A stretch of 9,578 nt of DNA from Propionibacteriaceae bacterium UBA5174 (GTDB lineage Bacteria; Actinomycetota; Actinomycetes; Propionibacteriales; Propionibacteriaceae): the NCBI GenBank assembly GCA_002413345.1, contig DHWU01000035.1, forward strand, positions 1 to 9,578, read 5' to 3'. The position numbers and the translations under genes were made by a program. A model generated the notes under the pieces. It worked only from the letters and a program-made list of their open reading frames with translations, made no database searches and was not told where the DNA came from. Of the stretch, positions 1 to 6,296 are shown piece by piece. Position 1 is the stretch's first letter, and each line of letters begins with the position of its first letter.

Positions 1-42
1 CTCATAATCGCTGTGTCGCGGGTTCAAGTCCCGCTCCCGCTA
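1..42 (+). tRNA. tRNA-Met (CAT), 3' part only
   Basis: The window opens inside the anticodon loop (CTCATAA, 1-7, anticodon CAT at 3-5). It is followed by the 3' anticodon-stem strand (8-12), a five-base variable loop (13-17), a perfect T-arm (GCGGG 18-22, loop TTCAAGT, CCCGC 30-34), the 3' acceptor strand (35-41) and discriminator A42. CCA is not encoded. The anticodon stem lacks the CCC strand of initiator tRNA, so this is an elongator-type tRNA. CAT could also belong to a lysidine-modified tRNA-Ile, but tRNA-Met directly before rpmG is the usual actinobacterial arrangement. The 5' half lies outside the window. Confidence 0.9.
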
Positions 43-74
43 CTCGCAAGCATCAGTTTGGAAAGAGGAATCCG

Positions 75-245
75 ATGGCCAAGAAGGGCGCCGACGTTCG
101 GCCAAAGATCACCTTGGCGTGCACTGAGTGCAAAGAGCGCAACTACATCACCAAGAAGAACCGGCGCAACGATCCTGATCGGATGGAGCTGAAGAAGTTC
201 TGCCCGCGTTGCCACACGCACACTGCTCACCGCGAAACCCGCTGA
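75..245 (+). CDS. rpmG: 50S ribosomal protein L33 (zinc-ribbon form)
   Basis: L33 is a small protein of the large ribosomal subunit. The 56-residue product has the usual family length and two CxxC pairs (C16/C19 and C43/C46), so it is the zinc-binding C+ form; some bacteria replace this form with a cysteine-free paralogue under zinc limitation. The body, with NYITKKNRRNDPDRMELKKF, is typical of actinobacterial L33. The ATG at 75 has an AGAGGA ribosome site ending at 69, five bases upstream. The gene lies 32 bases after the tRNA-Met end and is probably cotranscribed with it. It ends just before a strong hairpin. No other function is plausible. Confidence 0.97.
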   Translation: MAKKGADVRPKITLACTECKERNYITKKNRRNDPDRMELKKFCPRCHTHTAHRETR

Positions 246-259
246 GCTAGTTCTCGCTC

Positions 260-287
260 GAAGCCGTCCACTCCGGTGGGCGGCTTC
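260..287 (+). terminator. rpmG hairpin terminator with UCCG tetraloop
   Basis: GAAGCCGTCCAC (260-271) pairs with GTGGGCGGCTTC (276-287) as a 12-bp stem with one T-G wobble. The loop is TCCG (272-275), a UNCG-class tetraloop closed by a C-G pair and so unusually stable. No T run follows. This matches the tail-less hairpins common in actinobacteria, and its place 15 bases after the rpmG stop supports termination or 3'-end protection. Confidence 0.8.
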
Positions 288-338
288 GTCGTGTCTGGAC
301 GCCATTCGCGGCGTCGGGCACTGACCGAAGTTGCCCGC

Positions 339-344
339 TAGCCT
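339..344 (+). promoter_or_regulatory. -10 element of a probable leaderless promoter for the hadA-hadB-murB operon
   Basis: TAGCCT (339-344) fits the actinobacterial -10 consensus TANNNT and lies exactly at -12 to -7 of the ATG at 351. Transcription would therefore begin at or next to the A of the start codon. No Shine-Dalgarno sequence precedes the ATG, as expected for a leaderless mRNA. No convincing -35 hexamer is visible at 16-19 bases, which is common for such promoters. Confidence 0.6.
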
Positions 345-350
345 GAGCAC

Positions 351-779
351 ATGCCGATCACAGAACAGCATGTCGGACGCAGTTATCCGGCCACTGCTCC
401 CTATGAAATTAGTCGGGCCAAGATCGCCGAGTTTGCCGCCGCCTTGGGCGATGCCGACAACCCGGCCTACTCCGGCTCTGTGCCGATCGCCCCGCCAACT
501 TTCGCGGTGTTGCTGGCCGCAGGCTCTTGGGAATCAATGTTCGCTGACCCGGAACTGGAACTGAGCCTGAGCCGCACGGTGCACGCTGATCAGCGTTTCA
601 CTTGGCAGCGCCCGTTGCGGGCTGGGGACGAGGTGGTGGCTCAGTTGCGAATCGACAAGGTACGCCTTCGCGGCGCCACTGCGATCATCACTATCGCAGT
701 GGATTTGTCCAGCACTTCGGGTGAGTCGTTGTGCACCGCCACCTCCACTTTGATGCACACCGCAGCGGAGGCAGCATGA
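351..779 (+). CDS. MaoC-fold dehydratase, HadA-like subunit
   Basis: The 142-residue product is a single hot-dog-fold domain of the FAS1-like dehydratase/MaoC N-terminal family. In mycobacteria the protein at this position after rpmG is HadA, the substrate-binding partner of HadB in the (3R)-hydroxyacyl-ACP dehydratase of fatty acid synthase II. Visible family features are FAAALGDADNPAY (residues 28-40) and PIAPPTF (45-51). The D-x-N-P-I-H catalytic signature is absent, as expected for the non-catalytic subunit. The gene overlaps the next one by ATGA (776-779), implying translational coupling and a heterodimer. No ribosome site precedes the ATG, which fits leaderless initiation. Outside mycolate producers the substrate is not established, so the acyl chain it handles here is inference. 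Confidence 0.85.
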   Translation: MPITEQHVGRSYPATAPYEISRAKIAEFAAALGDADNPAYSGSVPIAPPTFAVLLAAGSWESMFADPELELSLSRTVHADQRFTWQRPLRAGDEVVAQLRIDKVRLRGATAIITIAVDLSSTSGESLCTATSTLMHTAAEAA

Positions 780-1183
780 ACACGTCAGTCGAGGTCGGCC
801 AGCTCCTGCCTGGTTTCAGCGTCGAGTTCACCCGGGCCGATCTGGCCCGCTACGCCGGTGCGTCCACCGATTTCAACCCGATCCATTACAACGATGCGGC
901 CGCGGCCGCACTGGGTCTGCCTGGGGTGATCGCCCACGGCATGCTCACTATGGGCACCGCACTTCGGGTAGTCACCGACTGGGTCGGTGACCCAGCCAAA
1001 GTCGTCAACTACTACGTTCGGTTCACCAAGCCGGTCGTGGTCCCGGCCAGTGGTTGGGTGCGGGTGGATTTCGGTGGCACGGTGACTGCGGTCGCCGACG
1101 GGGTGGCCACGATCACTATCGAAGCCGCCTGCGGTGAAGCGAAAGTGCTCGGCTCGGCTACGGCGCAGGTGCGACTTGACTGA
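776..1183 (+). CDS. MaoC-fold dehydratase, HadB-like catalytic subunit
   Basis: The 135-residue hot-dog protein carries the hydratase-2 signature YAGASTDFNPIHYND (residues 26-40), with D32 and H37 in the positions of the catalytic Asp/His dyad of (R)-specific enoyl hydratases and mycobacterial HadB. A conserved GVIAHGMLTMG helix follows. It probably catalyses reversible dehydration of (3R)-hydroxyacyl thioesters together with the upstream HadA-like partner. The start at 776 is preferred over an earlier in-frame GTG at 731 because it gives the normal length, overlaps the upstream stop as ATGA, and has GGAGG at 767-771, four bases away. No hadC-like third gene follows, unlike mycobacteria; murB overlaps the end instead. 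Confidence 0.9.
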   Translation: MNTSVEVGQLLPGFSVEFTRADLARYAGASTDFNPIHYNDAAAAALGLPGVIAHGMLTMGTALRVVTDWVGDPAKVVNYYVRFTKPVVVPASGWVRVDFGGTVTAVADGVATITIEAACGEAKVLGSATAQVRLD

Positions 1184-2207
1184 GCTGTTGGCCGGTCACA
1201 CCACCTTTTCGGTGGGAGGCCCGGCGCGGAATTGGGCCGCGCCGACATCCGAGGACGAACTGATCGCGGTGATCGTTGCGGCCGACCGGGTCGGTGAACC
1301 ACTCCTAGTGCTCGGTGGTGGCTCGAATGTGCTGATCAGCGATGCTGGGTTCGATGGCACCGTGGTGCACACCGCAGGGCTGCGTGGTGTGGTCACCGAA
1401 GACGTGGCCGCCTGCTCAGGCGCCTTCATCACCGCAGCTGCTGGCGAACCATGGGACGCCTTTGTAGCTAGCACCGGTGCGGCCGAGCACGTCGGTATCG
1501 AGGCGCTGTCTGGGATTCCAGGGTTGGTTGGGGCTACGCCGGTGCAAAACGTCGGGGCCTATGGCCAAGAGGTTTCGTCGACGATCGCCCGGACCCGCAC
1601 CTGGGATCGGAAACTCCACCAGATTCACACTTTCAGTGCTGTTGAGTGCGGTTTCGGCTACCGCGATTCGAGGTTCAAGCGAGAGCCGGGCCGCTGGGTG
1701 GTGCTGGCAGTTAGTTTCCAGTTCGCCCTTGGCTCGTTGTCTGCACCGATTCGGTATGCCGAATTGGCGAACCGGCTTGGGGTTGAAGTCGGAGCCCGCG
1801 CACCGTTGGCGCAGGTTCGAGAAGTGGTGTTGGAACTGCGGCGGGGCAAAGGCATGGTCTACGACCGCGCTGATCACGACTCTTGGAGTGCAGGCAGCTT
1901 CTTCACTAATCCGCTGTTGACTGGTCCGTCCCTGGTTCCTGAAGGTGCGCCGGCCTACCCGCAGCCGGATGGACGGGTGAAGACCAGTGCGGCTTGGCTT
2001 ATCCAACACGCCGGGTTCGGCCCGGGCTACGGCAGCGGGGCTGCCCAGTTGTCGAGCAAACACACCTTGGCTTTGACTAATCGAGGCGGGGCGACTGCCT
2101 CCGACTTGGTGGCGCTGGCACGGGAAATTCGCGACGGAGTCGAAACTAGGTTCGGGATCAGGCTGGTGCCAGAGCCGAATCTGGTGGGTTTGAGCTTGGA
2201 CGGCTGA
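1176..2207 (+). CDS. murB: UDP-N-acetylmuramate dehydrogenase (MurB, type I)
   Basis: MurB is the FAD enzyme that uses NADPH to reduce UDP-GlcNAc-enolpyruvate to UDP-MurNAc in cytoplasmic peptidoglycan synthesis. From the TTG at 1176 the protein has 343 residues. FAD-binding motifs are TTFSVGGPA (9-17), GGGSNVL (47-53) and IPGLVGATPVQNVGAYG (114-130). GFGYRDSRFK (159-168) holds R163, SAGSFFTNP (238-246) holds the proton-donor position S241, and VPEPNLVG (331-338) holds E333. These match the E. coli triad R159/S229/E325 and mark a type I enzyme. The TTG start overlaps the end of hadB by eight bases and has GCAGG at 1165-1169, six bases upstream. An in-frame GTG at 1134 would add 14 residues unlike the family. 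It is cotranscribed with the MaoC pair. Confidence 0.95.
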   Translation: MTELLAGHTTFSVGGPARNWAAPTSEDELIAVIVAADRVGEPLLVLGGGSNVLISDAGFDGTVVHTAGLRGVVTEDVAACSGAFITAAAGEPWDAFVASTGAAEHVGIEALSGIPGLVGATPVQNVGAYGQEVSSTIARTRTWDRKLHQIHTFSAVECGFGYRDSRFKREPGRWVVLAVSFQFALGSLSAPIRYAELANRLGVEVGARAPLAQVREVVLELRRGKGMVYDRADHDSWSAGSFFTNPLLTGPSLVPEGAPAYPQPDGRVKTSAAWLIQHAGFGPGYGSGAAQLSSKHTLALTNRGGATASDLVALAREIRDGVETRFGIRLVPEPNLVGLSLDG

Positions 2208-2238
2208 GTCCGGTGCGGTTGGGGTGATGGTCACGGCT

Positions 2239-2244
2239 TAGACT
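2239..2244 (+). promoter_or_regulatory. possible -10 element upstream of the aminotransferase gene
   Basis: TAGACT fits TANNNT and lies in the 67-base gap after murB, 30 bases before the GTG start. That leaves room for a short leader containing the AAAGGA ribosome site (2261-2266). The -35 region is weak (CGGTTG at 17-base spacing), so the call rests mainly on the -10 and its location. Confidence 0.4.
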
Positions 2245-2274
2245 GTTCTGCGGTCTGGTGAAAGGAAACCCGCC

Positions 2275-3471
2275 GTGAGCATTCTGTCCAACGTCCCAAT
2301 GGCACCCCGTGACCCGATTCTCGGTCTGACTGAGGCCTTCGTCGCTGACACCCGTGCGGACAAGGTGAATCTCGGCGTTGGGGTCTATCTGGGTGCTGAT
2401 GGCAAGGTGCCGTTGCTGGATTGCGTGCGGCAAGCAGAACAGGTTCTGGCCGCGACCCCCACCGCCCGCGGCTATTTGCCTATCGACGGACTGGCCAGCT
2501 ACAACCAGGCCGTCCGCGAATTGGTTTTCGGCGCTGATACCGAGCCGTTGCGCTCGAACCGGGTGGTCACCGTTCAAGGCCTTGGTGGCACTGGTGGTCT
2601 CCGGATCGGGGCCGAGTTTTTGAAGACCACTTCGGCCAAGGCCAAGGTGTTGTTGTCTGACCCGTCGTGGGAAAACCATCGTGCGCTGTTCACTCGCGCC
2701 GGTTTTGAGGTCGACACCTACCGCTACTACGACTCGTCCGCCCTTGGCGTGGATTTCGAAGGCATGTTGGCCGATCTGGCGGCAGCCGAGCCTGGCACCG
2801 TTGTGCTGTTGCACGCGTGCTGCCATAACCCGACCGGTTATGACCTCACCGCGGCGCAGTGGGCTCAGGTTGCTCAGACTGTGGCGGCTGCAGGGCTAGT
2901 TCCCTTCCTGGATCTGGCCTACCAAGGTTTTGCCGCGGGTCTGGCCGAAGACCGGGCTGCGGTGGAGTTATTCGCCGCGCTTGGCATTCCGGTGCTGGTG
3001 GCATCCTCGTTCTCGAAGAACTTCAGCCTGTACGGCGAACGAGTCGGCGCTCTCAGCGTGGTGGCTGCCGATGCCGGCGAGGCCGCACGGGCGCTGTCTC
3101 AGTTGAAGGCCACCATTCGTACGATCTACTCCAATCCGCCCACTCACGGGGCCGCGGTGGTCGCAGCGGTGCTCGCGGACGCGCAGCTGCGCGTCCTGTG
3201 GGAGCAAGAATTGGCCGGCATGCGGGTGCGAATTAGAGAGATGCGGAAGGCGCTATTCGCCGCTTTGGAGGCAGCTGGTGCGCACGACCGCTACGGCTTC
3301 ATCACCGATCAGGTTGGCATGTTCAGCTACTCGGGGTTGAGTAAGGAGCAGATGCAACTGCTGCGCGCCGAACATGGTGTCTATGGCACCGATGCTGGTC
3401 GGATCTGTGTGGCTGGACTCAATGACGACAATGTGGACAAGGTCGCTGCCGCGATCGCTGCGGTCAGCTGA
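2275..3471 (+). CDS. aspartate/aromatic aminotransferase, AspC/TyrB type (subgroup I-alpha)
   Basis: This PLP enzyme transfers the amino group between aspartate (or aromatic amino acids) and 2-oxoglutarate in the cytoplasm. The 398 residues align nearly end to end with E. coli AspC (396) and TyrB (397). Key residues are W132 in DPSWENH, N185 in CCHNPTG, D213 in LDLAYQGFA, the PLP lysine K248 in SSFSKNFSLYGERVG, R282 (binds the distal carboxylate) in IRTIYSNPP, and R376 (alpha-carboxylate) in GRICVAG. Positions that are Lys and Thr in AspC, near the substrate entrance, are L39 and V45 here. This leaves open whether aspartate or aromatic substrates are preferred. The GTG start has AAAGGA eight bases upstream. 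Only 42 bases without a clear promoter separate it from metG. Actinobacterial aspartate aminotransferases are more often subgroup I-gamma, so the subtype is unusual. Confidence 0.93.
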   Translation: MSILSNVPMAPRDPILGLTEAFVADTRADKVNLGVGVYLGADGKVPLLDCVRQAEQVLAATPTARGYLPIDGLASYNQAVRELVFGADTEPLRSNRVVTVQGLGGTGGLRIGAEFLKTTSAKAKVLLSDPSWENHRALFTRAGFEVDTYRYYDSSALGVDFEGMLADLAAAEPGTVVLLHACCHNPTGYDLTAAQWAQVAQTVAAAGLVPFLDLAYQGFAAGLAEDRAAVELFAALGIPVLVASSFSKNFSLYGERVGALSVVAADAGEAARALSQLKATIRTIYSNPPTHGAAVVAAVLADAQLRVLWEQELAGMRVRIREMRKALFAALEAAGAHDRYGFITDQVGMFSYSGLSKEQMQLLRAEHGVYGTDAGRICVAGLNDDNVDKVAAAIAAVS

Positions 3472-3513
3472 ACCGGACGCAGTGAACCAGGCAACGCAGG
3501 AGAGGCTCAGGTA

Positions 3514-5577
3514 ATGACCCGGACGCTGTTTGTGACCACGGCTCTGCCGTACGCCAACGCCGCTTTCCACATCGGCCACATGATGGAGTACATCCAGGCT
3601 GACATCTGGGTGCGGTTCCAGCGGATGTGTGGCACGAAGGTCTATTTCGTTGGCGCTGACGACGCTCATGGGGCGCCGATCATGATCGCTGCGGAAGCCG
3701 CCGGGATCACCCCGCGCGAATTTGTGACTGAGATCGCTGACGGTCGCCAGCAGTACCTCGACGGGTTCAACATCTCCTTCGACAACTGGCATTCCACTGA
3801 CAGCGCGGAGAACACCGAATTGGCACAGTCGATCTACCTGGCGTTGAAAGCCGCGGGTCTGATCAATGTGCGCGAAGTGGAGCAGTTCTTCGACCCGGTC
3901 AAAGGCATGTTCTTGCCAGATCGCTACATCAAGGGCACCTGCCCCAAGTGTGGGGCGGTCGATCAGTACGGCGATTCCTGCGAGGTTTGTTCGGCGGTCT
4001 ACGCGCCGACCGATCTGGTTGAGCCTTACTCGGCCTTATCTGGCGCCAAACCGGAGTTGCGTACCAGCGAGCATTTCTTTTTTCGCCTGTCGGATCCACG
4101 TTGCGTGGAGTTCCTCCAGGACTGGACCCAGAACGGCAAACTGCAGCCGGAGGTGGCCAACAAGGTCCGCGAGTGGTTCGTTCGCGATGAGAATGGTGAA
4201 GGTGGGCTGTCGGATTGGGACATCTCCCGCGACGCTCCCTACTTCGGGATCGAGATCCCCGATGCGCCCGGCAAGTACTTCTATGTCTGGCTGGACGCTC
4301 CGATCGGCTACCTCGCGTCCTTGGTGAATCTGTTTGGCAAGCTTGGACAGGACGCCGAGGCATTCTTGGCCGATCCCGAGGTTGAACAGATTCACTTCAT
4401 CGGCAAAGACATCATCTATTTCCACACCCTGTTCTGGCCGGCGATGCTGCACTTCTCCGGGCGCAAGGTGCCCAGCAATGTGTACGTTCACGGTTTCATC
4501 ACGGTGAGCGAAGAGAAGATGAGCAAGAGCCGAGGCACCGGAATCAGTCCGTTGCGGTATCTCGAACTGGGGCTGAACTCAGATTGGCTGCGCTACTACA
4601 TTGCGGCCAAACTCAACTCCCATGTGGAGGATGTCGACTTCACCGGTGAAGACTTCGTAACCCGGGTGAATTCGGATCTGATCGGCAAGTACGTCAATAT
4701 CGCCAGCCGGGTGTCAGGCTTCCTGAGTAAGCGTTTCGGCGGTCGACTTCGTGCCGATCTGGGGTCGGACGGAGCTGAGCTGTTGGCCAACCTGCAGTCT
4801 CGGGTGCCAGTAATCGCTGAGTTGTACGAGGCTCGAGAGTTTGGCAAAGCACTGCGCGAGATCATGGCGCTGGCCGATCAGGTGAACTTCTACATTGAAG
4901 CTCATAAGCCCTGGGAGCTGGCCAAGGCAGAAGATTCCGAAACTGAGCTTCATCAGGCCTGTAGCACTGGCATCGAGGCTTTCCGGGTGCTCACGGTGTT
5001 GTTGTCGCCAGTGCTACCTAAGGTGGCTGCAGATGTGGCTGCGTTCCTGCAGGTCCCGGAATTCCTTTGGGCTGACGCGACCACCCTGCTGGGGGAGCAC
5101 ACCATCGGGCGGTATCAGCATCTGATGCAGCGGGTGGATGCAGATCAAGTAGACAAACTCTTCGAAGCGGCGCCGGCGGTGACAGAGGTCGAACCTGCTG
5201 CGGTTAAAGCAATTCCTGGTGGTGAGCCGGTGGCTGAGCAGATCAGCATCGACGAGTTTTCTGCGGTGGATCTGCGAGTGGCGCGGATTGTGGCCGCGGC
5301 TGCGGTGCCGGGCAGTTCCAAGCTGCTGCAGTTGACTGTCGATGTCGGGGAGGATCAGCCGCGAAACATCTTCTCCGGTATTGCTGCGGAATATGACCCG
5401 CAGGAGCTGGTCGGGCGGCTCACGGTGGTGGTGGCTAACTTGGCACCACGGACGATGCGTTTTGGGGTGAGTGAGGCGATGGTGTTGGCTGCGGCTCATC
5501 ACGATGCCAAAGCTGAACCGGGGATCTTCTTGCTAGAGCCGGACTCCGGATCAACCCCAGGGATGCGGGTCCGCTGA
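3514..5577 (+). CDS. metG: methionyl-tRNA synthetase, long E. coli-type
   Basis: This class I synthetase charges tRNA-Met (initiator and elongator) with methionine. The Rossmann fold begins at residue 1 with HIGH at 19-22. The connective domain carries one zinc knuckle (C143/C146 and C156/C159). YVWLDAPIGY (257-266) lines the methionine pocket, and KMSKS is at 335-339. A helical anticodon-binding domain spans about 345-545. A Pro/Ala/Glu-rich linker (about 550-575) leads to a C-terminal OB-fold tRNA-binding domain (about 577-687), recognisable from DLRVARI, SSKLLQLTVDVG and ANLAPRTMRFGVSEAM. The 687 residues are close to the E. coli enzyme (677). Many actinobacteria, such as Mycobacterium, have a shorter enzyme without the C-terminal domain. 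AGGAGAGG lies eight bases before the ATG. The gene probably shares a transcript with the upstream aminotransferase. Confidence 0.97.
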   Translation: MTRTLFVTTALPYANAAFHIGHMMEYIQADIWVRFQRMCGTKVYFVGADDAHGAPIMIAAEAAGITPREFVTEIADGRQQYLDGFNISFDNWHSTDSAENTELAQSIYLALKAAGLINVREVEQFFDPVKGMFLPDRYIKGTCPKCGAVDQYGDSCEVCSAVYAPTDLVEPYSALSGAKPELRTSEHFFFRLSDPRCVEFLQDWTQNGKLQPEVANKVREWFVRDENGEGGLSDWDISRDAPYFGIEIPDAPGKYFYVWLDAPIGYLASLVNLFGKLGQDAEAFLADPEVEQIHFIGKDIIYFHTLFWPAMLHFSGRKVPSNVYVHGFITVSEEKMSKSRGTGISPLRYLELGLNSDWLRYYIAAKLNSHVEDVDFTGEDFVTRVNSDLIGKYVNIASRVSGFLSKRFGGRLRADLGSDGAELLANLQSRVPVIAELYEAREFGKALREIMALADQVNFYIEAHKPWELAKAEDSETELHQACSTGIEAFRVLTVLLSPVLPKVAADVAAFLQVPEFLWADATTLLGEHTIGRYQHLMQRVDADQVDKLFEAAPAVTEVEPAAVKAIPGGEPVAEQISIDEFSAVDLRVARIVAAAAVPGSSKLLQLTVDVGEDQPRNIFSGIAAEYDPQELVGRLTVVVANLAPRTMRFGVSEAMVLAAAHHDAKAEPGIFLLEPDSGSTPGMRVR

Positions 5578-5585
5578 GCCAGGCC

Positions 5586-5604
5586 GTGAGTCGGTTCGAC
5601 TCAC
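5586..5604 (+). terminator. hairpin after metG
   Basis: GTGAGTC (5586-5592) pairs perfectly with GACTCAC (5598-5604) around the loop GGTTC, starting eight bases after the metG stop. There is no T run. It may terminate or stabilise the metG transcript, but its 3' arm overlaps the proposed -35 of the tRNA-Trp promoter, so it might instead be part of that control region. Confidence 0.45.
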
Positions 5605-5624
5605 CTCGGCAATACCCGTACAAT
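5595..5624 (+). promoter_or_regulatory. promoter for tRNA-Trp-secE-nusG
   Basis: TTCGAC (5595-5600) and TACAAT (5619-5624) are separated by 18 bases and resemble the vegetative sigma consensus TTGACA/TATAAT. The predicted transcription start is near 5631, about 64 bases before the tRNA. The leader can fold: GCCCGC (5644-5649) pairs with GCGGGC (5676-5681), enclosing a CCCC/GGGG stem (5659-5662 with 5670-5673). That fold could guide RNase processing of the tRNA 5' end. Confidence 0.6.
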
Positions 5625-5694
5625 CCTGTACTTGGTGGCCAGCGCCCGCTGGACCGTGCCCCGAGAGTTGGGGAGGCGGGCAGGTTACCGACTG

Positions 5695-5766
<72 letters not shown>

Positions 5767-5767
<1 letters not shown>

Positions 5768-5798
5768 CTGGGTAGCCGTCGTTAGACGGCGAGCCAGC
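5767..5798 (+). promoter_or_regulatory. imperfect hairpin between tRNA-Trp and secE
   Basis: GCTGG (5767-5771) pairs with CCAGC (5794-5798). After a 3x3 internal loop, GCCGTC (5775-5780) pairs with GACGGC (5785-5790) around GTTA. The structure begins at the tRNA discriminator base. With no T run, a processing signal or partial attenuator that protects the secE-nusG mRNA after tRNA excision is likelier than a terminator. The role is inference; the pairing is directly visible. Confidence 0.55.
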
Positions 5799-5830
5799 AC
5801 CATTTGACGAGCGAAAGAAGGACTGCCGAA

Positions 5831-6283
5831 GTGGCGAAAGACAAGGACGAAGCTGCGGCCGATGTCCCTGCCGACGACTCTTCCATCGGCGATGCCGAGC
5901 TCGAAGAGATGGGGCTGGAAGACATCAACGAAGCTTCCCTGACCGAGTCCGAGAAGCTGGCCAAGGCTGCGGCGAAGGCGCGTCCGACTAAGAAGAAGTC
6001 GGACGAGTCTGAGGCTGCTGACTCGGGCAAGGGCAAGGCGAAGGGCAAGCGTAAAGGCCGTTCCGCCCGGAAGCGTCCCGCCGACGGCAACCGACGCACC
6101 ACTCCGGTCCGGTTCGTTCGCGAGGTGATTGCCGAGCTGAAGAAGGTGGTCTGGCCGACCAGGCCGCAGCTGGTTCAGTACTTCTTGGTGGTGCTGGTCT
6201 TCGTGGTGATCATGATCACTTTCGTGTTTTTTCTCGATTATGGGTTGGGCCTGCTTCTGTTGAAGCTGCTCGGCCAGGCTTAG
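5831..6283 (+). CDS. secE: preprotein translocase subunit SecE
   Basis: SecE clamps the SecY channel of the inner-membrane Sec translocase. The 150-residue product ends with the conserved core: an amphipathic helix PVRFVREVIAELKKVVWPTR (92-111), then one transmembrane segment (about 115-136) and a short hydrophobic tail. Residues 1-95 are a hydrophilic extension, acidic at first (about 1-45) and then Lys/Arg-rich (about 46-95); long N-termini are usual in actinobacterial SecE. The GTG at 5831 is preferred because GAAGGA (5817-5822) lies eight bases upstream. An in-frame TTG at 5804 has no ribosome site and would overlap the region just after the hairpin. nusG follows after 13 bases, the near-universal secE-nusG pairing, and both probably read from the tRNA-Trp promoter. 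Confidence 0.95.
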   Translation: MAKDKDEAAADVPADDSSIGDAELEEMGLEDINEASLTESEKLAKAAAKARPTKKKSDESEAADSGKGKAKGKRKGRSARKRPADGNRRTTPVRFVREVIAELKKVVWPTRPQLVQYFLVVLVFVVIMITFVFFLDYGLGLLLLKLLGQA

Positions 6284-6296
6284 GAAGCGAATAACT

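Noticed and set aside
1134..1175. N-terminal extension of murB from GTG 1134
   Set aside because: The added residues are not MurB-like and lie wholly within hadB; the TTG at 1176 has a ribosome site and gives the normal length.
1416..2234. Minus-strand open frame of 272 codons opposite murB
   Set aside because: It is a shadow of murB codon bias; murB is intact with all catalytic motifs.
5804..5830. Earlier TTG start for secE
   Set aside because: It has no ribosome site, whereas the GTG at 5831 has GAAGGA at ideal spacing and starts with the typical acidic N-terminus.
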